Source: Rhexocercosporidium sp. MPI-PUGE-AT-0058
Taxonomy: Eukaryota > Ascomycota > Leotiomycetes > Helotiales
DNA: 64,000 nt
Direction of reading: 5' to 3'
Assembly: GCA_020746875.1 (NCBI GenBank)
Contig: JAGTJL010000019.1
Span: 1 to 64,000 of the forward strand
The position numbers and the translations under genes were made by a program. Of this stretch, positions 57,900-64,000 are shown piece after piece. Positions within the stretch are counted from its first letter, which is position 1. The number at the start of each line of letters is the position of its first letter. Below the pieces are notes generated by a model. It was given only the letters and a program-made list of their open reading frames with translations. It made no database searches and was not told the DNA's origin.

Positions 57900-60800
57900 G
57901 CTTTAATAAAACTTTTAAAACTTTTATAAGAAAATATAAAAAAAGAGTGTTTTTATTTATAATCGGCGGTGCTTTTTCGGCCTCCCGACCTTTTATAATC
58001 TTCCCGGCTTTTTCGTAAGTTACGTAAAGGTTTTATATTTCTTTATTTCCGGCATTTAACTTTTTAATTTATAATTCTTATTATATATATTAAGAGTTTC
58101 CTTAGTATTCTCGAGGTTTAAATATATTAAGAGTTAAGTATTATAATCTTCTGGGAAATCTTTTTATTTAATTAAATATTTCTTAGTCTTATTTCTTTTA
58201 TCTTATTTATAATTAAAAATGCTTTTAATCTTTTATTTTTAAAGGTTATTTTTTTTATTTAGCTCTGGAAGCTTACCGAGTAAGTAATTATTTAATTACT
58301 TATTAGCTTATATTATATATTCTTTTAATAAAAATATATAAAATATTAAGTAAAGTTTTTTATATAAATTTAATAGCTTTAAAGTATATGCCGTATTACT
58401 TACGCACTTAATGATTTAGAATAAGTTAATATATTTTGGCGATAGTTTTCTAGTTTTTAGTCGAATATTCTTAATATTAAGTATTACTTATTGTTTTAAC
58501 TGGAAATGTTTATTTAAATGCCGAGTATTATAATAGCCTTTCCGACTTTATTACGTACGATCTTAAACTTTCGTAAGTTTAATTCGTTTATTATTTAATA
58601 ATTTAATTTTATCTTAAATAGCTAATACTTCTCCTCTTTAAATATTATCTTTAAGGTTTTATAATATTACCGGCTTATAGCCGTAATAAACTTGAAATAA
58701 AAATGTTTAAAGCGTTTAATAAAAGGAATTATTATAAATAAACTCGGCAAAAGCTAGTTTCTTTATTTAATTTTTTTATAATATTTTATAAAAAGCGTGG
58801 AAGTATATTTTTAGATTTTAATTTTATTTCTTTATTTATTTATTTATTTAAAGATAATATATAAAGCTTAGTTTTTATTTAATATATATATAAAAGTAAA
58901 AAGTAAATTAAAATTTATTAATAAATACCGTACTTTTATTAAATATAATATTATAAGGTACGTTAAAAAAAGAAAATACTCTCTCGAATAGCAGTTCTGT
59001 AAGTTCGGGAATATTAATTATTTTATAATATATTAAGTACCGGGCTATTTTTAAATACCGGTTAATAATTATTAATATATAATTAAGATTTAAGCTATTA
59101 AATAGGTTTTTATAAGGCGGTAATCTTATAATAAAATCTATTAAAATCTCAGATTAAGGCCGTAAAAGCCTCGGGAGACTTATTAAAAGTTTATATAGCG
59201 CATGTCGTTTCGATTTAATTTTTTAATAAATATTGTATTTTTTAATATATATTTTAATATCGTTTTTTATTTTATTTTAAAAGTAGGTTTTACGGAGGAG
59301 TTACAAAGTCTTTATAATACCGTAGTGCCTTATTAATGAGTTATTATAATAAAGTTTTATAATTTTTATTTTTAATATTAAATTATTTAAGATATAAGTT
59401 TTAAAATCTTATCGAAGAAGTCCTAATATATTTAAGTTTTATCTTTAATTTAATTAAAATTTAGGTTTACTCGTTATATTAATTATGTTTTTATAGTTTT
59501 TATTATTACGTTAAGCGAAAATAATTAAGTTCCGTAGCGGCTTTATTAATAAGACTAAAGTTGTTTAATTTTTAATTATTACTTTTATTTATAATATTAA
59601 AATAAAATATTTATAATTATTAATTCTTATAATAAGCGGCTAGCTTTCGCTTCTTATATATAATAATATATTTATAAATAAAGCTATTATTTTAAGTATA
59701 ATATTTAGAGGATTAGGTTTTATATACCTAACTTCCAGAATTCTCTTTTGAATAGCTCGTCCCGATTCTATTAGTACCGGGTCCGGTCTTCTATTAATAA
59801 GATCTCGAATAATATTAAATAGTTTTCTTAATAATATCTTATAATTTTCGTCTAAAAATGCTTTAATATCGGCTTCTCGACTTTGTAAAGCACTTATAAA
59901 GGCTTTTTTTAATTTATTTTAAAATATTAATAATTAAGTAATATTAATAAGGCTTTTAAATTCCCGATAATCTGGCTTCTTATTAAGATTATTCGCCGGG
60001 TTTACGGTATTTTTATAATAATAGATTTCAAAATCATAAGTAATAAAATATATTATCTATTGTACTTATCGACTCTCGAAATATTTCGCTATTATGAAAT
60101 ACTTAAGGTTATTATAATCCGTAAGCACTTTAATAATATATTAGTTGCTTTTAAAGTAATGCTTTTATTTCTTAAAATACTTAATAATAATTAAAAGCTT
60201 TTTATTGTAAATAATATAATTCCGCTTAGCATTAGTTATTTTGCGGGATTAATACGTAATGGGTTTCTAGTATCGCTTAAATCCTTTTTTAAAATTAGTT
60301 TATTAAGAGAGAGTACTAGTAATTATAAATCTAGAAGTATCGGTTTTAACTCGAATACGCTTTATAAAATCGAAATGCCTTATAATTAGTATATTAGTAA
60401 AAGCTGCTTTTAAATCTTTAAAGCTTTTTTTAATTACATTAGAGAATTCGAAGGGTCTTTTTTTAACTTTATTTTTTATATTTTAAAAAGCTTTTATTAA
60501 GCTTACGGTTATTTTAGAATATCTTAATATAAATCTGTAATAAAAATTCATAAAGTTTAAAAAAACTTAAATATTTTTATAAGATTTCGGCTTTAGCTAT
60601 TCTTAAATTAAACGAATCTACTCTAAGTCCGTTTAAATGCCGGTTAATTCGACTTTAAATCTTAAAAACTCAATTTAATTTATTTTAAACTCATACTTAT
60701 TGAGTTTAACGAAGAGCTTATACTTACGTAATTATTTTATAACGGCTTTAATATGCTTACGGTATTCTTCTTTATTCTTAAAATAAATTAAGATATTATT

Positions 60801-61590
60801 GAAATATATAATAACGAAATAATTAATTAGTTTCGCTAACGCTTCGTTAATATAGCTTAAAACGTAGCTAAAGCGTTAGATAGCTTAAAAGGCATTATTA
60901 AATATTTAAAATATTTATATTTAATACGGAAAGCTGTTTTCTATTTGTGTTCTTCTTTAATTTTAATATAATAATATATATTCTTTAAATTTAAGGCCGT
61001 GAATATTACGGCTCCGCCGAGATAGTCTAGCGTCTTATCGACTAGAGAAAAGGGGTGGCGATTTTTAATTATTATTTTATTTAATCTTCGATAATTTATA
61101 TATAAACGTAATTTTTTATCTTTCTTTAATATAAATAATATTAATATACTTATAAGACTTTTTGACGGACGAATTTATTTCTTTTATAACGAGGTAATAA
61201 AGTATTCCCGAAGCGCGGCGAGTTATGGTTTAAAAAGGTTATAAAAGAAGCTATATAAAAGTAATATATTAATATTAATAACATGCTCGAATCTAACTTA
61301 TTCTTTAAGAAGAATAATTAGCGGATTATTATCGTATATATTTATTATATTTATAAGTTAATTTAAGAAAAGTGTTGGTTTAAGAGTCTTTAATTAAATA
61401 GCTAATATTTATAACGGGTTTACGACGCCGGTATTAAGACGAATATCCTATGACTGCTTTAAATATTTATATAATTTTAAATTCTTTGGATAGTTATAGT
61501 TAGATTAGAATATAAATATAATATAAAATATTATTTTAAGGTCGATATTAAAAGTATTAATAAACTCTTTTATTATTATAAAATATAACT
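57900..61590 (-). pseudogene. Gypsy-G pol remnant (RT, RNase H, integrase)
   Basis: On the - strand: a block near 61250-61150 like LYSLxxPELAALREYL, then IRPSKSLISILILFILKKDK and KLRLYINYRRLNKIIIKNRH at about 61140-61060; active-site box YFNNILIYF at about 60810-60785 (YLDDILIYS, both Asp turned to Asn); integrase around 59250-58850 with DFNRFYYKITAL-like and IVNRYLKIARYLIYYKIINI blocks (DFITGLPP...VVDRYTKMARYIP). Gag and protease are missing: pol stops at about 61590, where a much less mutated sequence begins. No LTR of this element was found. Confidence 0.83.
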
Positions 61591-62560
61591 GAGTACTGCG
61601 GTTTAAGCCGCTGAATTCGGCAGGTTTGGTCGCTGTTTTACGCAGCTTCGACCGCTCGTTAAACTCTGCCCGCAGCGCACATGCCTCGGTTCGTATAGAG
61701 TTATAATAACGTCCCTCCTCTCTTAATATTACCGGGTATTAACTTTATTCATCTTAATCATTTAAGTCTTTAATTTAAGAGCTAGAAATAGCATCTTCCT
61801 TATTAGTTATAGCAGGCCCCGTTTATTTCTGTTTTAAGGCCGCTCTCGGCTATATAAGCCTCGTAGTTTCCGCTTACCCTCGACCTTTATTAATTATCGC
61901 TTCTCCTTTATACACTCCTTTTTATATTATTTTCTCTTTATCTTCTCTCGAACTCTCGACAACTCTTATGACCGTAGCTACGATTCTTTCTTTCACGAAG
62001 ACTCTTTAATTTACTTCTCCTTGCCGCTCTCCATATTTATATTATTACTTTACAACTCGATTTTACACTTATTCCTCCTTTGCTTATCTTCTCCGCGTTC
62101 TTGCTCTCGAATGCCTCGGACCTTGAATACTCCATAGTTCTAGTGTCTTCTCCCTGCCCTCGATATTAATTACGATCTCCTCCCTTACGAAGCACCCTCG
62201 AAGTCTGCTTTCCCTTCGCCGCTATTTATATTTCTATTACTCTTCTGCATCTCGACTCTTTATACGACTCTTTATACGGCTGTCGACATATAAACTTGAA
62301 CTCGACCGACTATTGTATCGTCAGGCTACGTCGACGCCGAAGCATTTACTCGATCGACCTCTAATCCCTCTTCGAAACCTCCTCCCTCCTTTTTGTCTTA
62401 TCTTAGCTGTGGATACCCTCGCTACCCTTAAGGCTTTTCGGGCCTGTAAAGGATTATAATACTTATTATTTAAGTGCTAATAGAGCATACCTTTAATATC
62501 CTTGAGAATGTTCTTAAAAAACGCATTTATATTATACGAGTATTAAAAAGGAAAGAAGAG
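61590..62560 (+). other. Low-RIP upstream region of the DUF3435-like gene
   Basis: An abrupt rise in C and G, with CA and TG dinucleotides present and long pyrimidine-rich tracts (for example around 61900-62060 and 62340-62400). A tatataagcctcg TATA-like box lies near 61850. This looks like a promoter and leader of the gene that starts at or after 62564, and it may also contain the left end of the element that carries it. No ORF of note and no transposon motif. Confidence 0.45.
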
Positions 62561-62563
62561 CAG

Positions 62564-64000
62564 ATGTCGAGCGGGGAAGATTATAATTAAATAAAGGTTA
62601 ATTTAAATAATAAACCGTTCTTATAGCTGTTAGACGCCGACGATATTAAGGCTAGTATTTATTACGCTAAATAGAAATAGATAAAATATGCTCTTTAAAC
62701 TTATATTTTAATAAATTAAATTATATTAATTAAAGATAAGTATTATAAATATCGTTATTTAAGGCATTAGTATAACGCTATTTACAAAAAGAATTACGGC
62801 AAAAGGAAGATAATATTATTTTTTTATTAAATTTATAAGACCTCCTTAGCGAGTAAGCGGAAGCCGGGGAATAAAAGGTCTTTTTATATATATTAACGGG
62901 ATTTTAAGATACTTTACCGCCGAGTGAATAATAAATACGTGGATGCGAATGATAGACACGAAGTTATTAAAGTAAAGTAATTAACTTTTTACGCCGTATT
63001 TATATTAAATACTAATTTATAATTTAAGTATATTAACGGCACTTTTAAGGCTTAGTTTAAATTACGTATTACGTTTAAATTTAAGCTTATAACCGGATTG
63101 GACGACTTACTTCTCTTTTTTATTTATTATTAAATTAATGATAAATCTGTCTTTCTTATTAAAGACGACTGTTATAATATTATTATTATAATATTATTTT
63201 AAGCTTATATAAGCGGTCGACTAGCGGAATTCGTTTACGTATTAAAAGGCAAAGCCAGCGAAGACTCTCTCGGCGAGAGGGAAGAGGTTAATAAGAACGC
63301 TTACCCTTGTAACCTAACGTATTATAATTACGACGAGGATAGTAATATTAATATTAATAGCTATGATAATAATACTAACGATAACCTTAAATCTGACAAT
63401 AATATAATATTTAATTTTAAGAATAATAAAAGCGATAACAGTACTTTTGATAAAAATATGAACGAGTACTCCGGCTATCTTAGCGATAGTATAAATATTA
63501 TTATAATAAAGGATACGAACGAGTGCTATACGGCCGAGACTAATAAGTATAGAAAGCCTTTACGCCAGAATTTGGACTTCGTCGAGCTTAGCGAGTTCGA
63601 GGAGGTCAAGCGGTAATATAAGGCGCTTTATTATAAGGATATTTGTCTTTAGATTATATAAAACCCGAAGCGGGGAGAGAAAGACTTACTAGTTATAAAG
63701 GTTCATTTACAGTATTACAAAAGGGTAAATAATAAGCTTAAGCTATATATTACGCTTCCGAGATAATCGAATCCTACTTAACTTAACTCTTATAATACGA
63801 CCTTCTTCTTTAAGGAGAATCCCCTTCTTATCCTTTGCTTAATCTCTTATATTTTAACTCGTGTAATCCGCGATAACGCAATCTTTATTAATAGTTATAC
63901 GTCGATTAAGCCTTTTTTTAATACGGATTTAAAGGGTCAGAACGTGAAAGTAATGAAGGTCTATTAAAAGCCGGAATGGCTTAAGCGACCTCTCTTTCGG
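62564..64000 (+). pseudogene. DUF3435 tyrosine-recombinase-like protein, partial, RIP-degraded
   Basis: A + frame from a possible ATG at 62564 (MSSGEDYN) to the window edge, with moderate numbers of TAA/TAG stops. Readable blocks: LLDADDIKASIYYAK, GKRKIILFFYxIYKTSLASK, YIYxRDFKILYRRVNNKYVD (about 62890-62945), GLDDLLLFFIYYQINDKSVF (about 63098-63155), FxAYISGRLAEFVYVLKGKA (about 63200-63255, family AYTGGRPAEFV with the box I Arg kept), an acidic Asn/Asp-rich spacer (about 63320-63520), and ALYYKDICLQIIQNPKRGEK at about 63625-63685 with LLVIKVHLQYYKRVNNKLKL. This is the DUF3435 order. The C-terminal HxxR and Tyr boxes lie beyond the window. DUF3435 proteins include the captains that move Starship elements, but many are not in Starships. 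Confidence 0.75.

Noticed and set aside
1..64000. Mitochondrial or centromeric origin, suggested by the high A+T
   Set aside because: No mitochondrial genes or rRNAs are seen. The A+T is explained by RIP of nuclear transposons. A centromere in a RIP fungus can look like this, but nothing in the sequence itself distinguishes one.

Overview
This window is a strongly AT-rich block from the genome of a filamentous ascomycete (Pezizomycotina). It is built almost entirely of dead transposable elements that carry the mark of repeat-induced point mutation (RIP). Three things show this directly. CpA/TpG are depleted and TpA is in excess while CpG survives. Aligned repeat copies differ almost only by C-to-T and G-to-A changes. 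Reading frames of recognisable transposon proteins are broken mainly by TAA/TAG at places where Gln or Trp is expected. I found no intact protein-coding gene, rRNA, tRNA or CRISPR array. Base composition and divergence were judged by eye, not computed.

The core is a nested set of LTR retrotransposons resolved by LTR pairs and target-site duplications (TSDs). A chromodomain Gypsy element on the + strand (here Gypsy-A, 9148-53525, 183-bp LTRs) is the outer host. It is split by three insertions. First, Copia-B copy 1 (11749-27411, 189-bp LTRs, TSD ATAAT) itself contains a small RIP-free inverted-repeat element M1 (12516-12890) and a Gypsy element on the - strand, Gypsy-C (19904-26831, 482-bp LTRs, TSD CTTAC). 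Second is the TIR element M2 (27716-28559). Third, Copia-D (29663-50856, - strand) contains Gypsy-E (33565-48474, - strand, TSD GTAAT), which contains Copia-B copy 2 (39628-47975, TSD TTAAT). Without its inserts, Copia-B copy 1 is about 8.35 kb, the same length as copy 2, which supports the reconstruction.

The flanks hold more wreckage. On the left are a gag-like frame of unknown family (- strand), a 257-bp LTR, a + strand Gypsy pol (Gypsy-F), about 4 kb that I could not assign, and a truncated second copy of M2. On the right are a PiggyBac-like transposase (- strand), a second 257-bp LTR, an unidentified + strand coding remnant, a - strand Gypsy pol (Gypsy-G) and, running off the right edge, a DUF3435 tyrosine-recombinase-like gene (the family that includes Starship captains).

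The most interesting observation is that at least two unrelated elements carry a protein-like frame on the strand opposite gag-pol, between pol and the 3' LTR. In Copia-B it is about 345 codons with two introns whose phases match, present in both copies. In Gypsy-C it is about 169 codons starting with a CxxC-type cysteine cluster. A weaker case is seen in Gypsy-A, and possibly next to Gypsy-G. These antisense accessory genes are the best candidate here for something poorly described.
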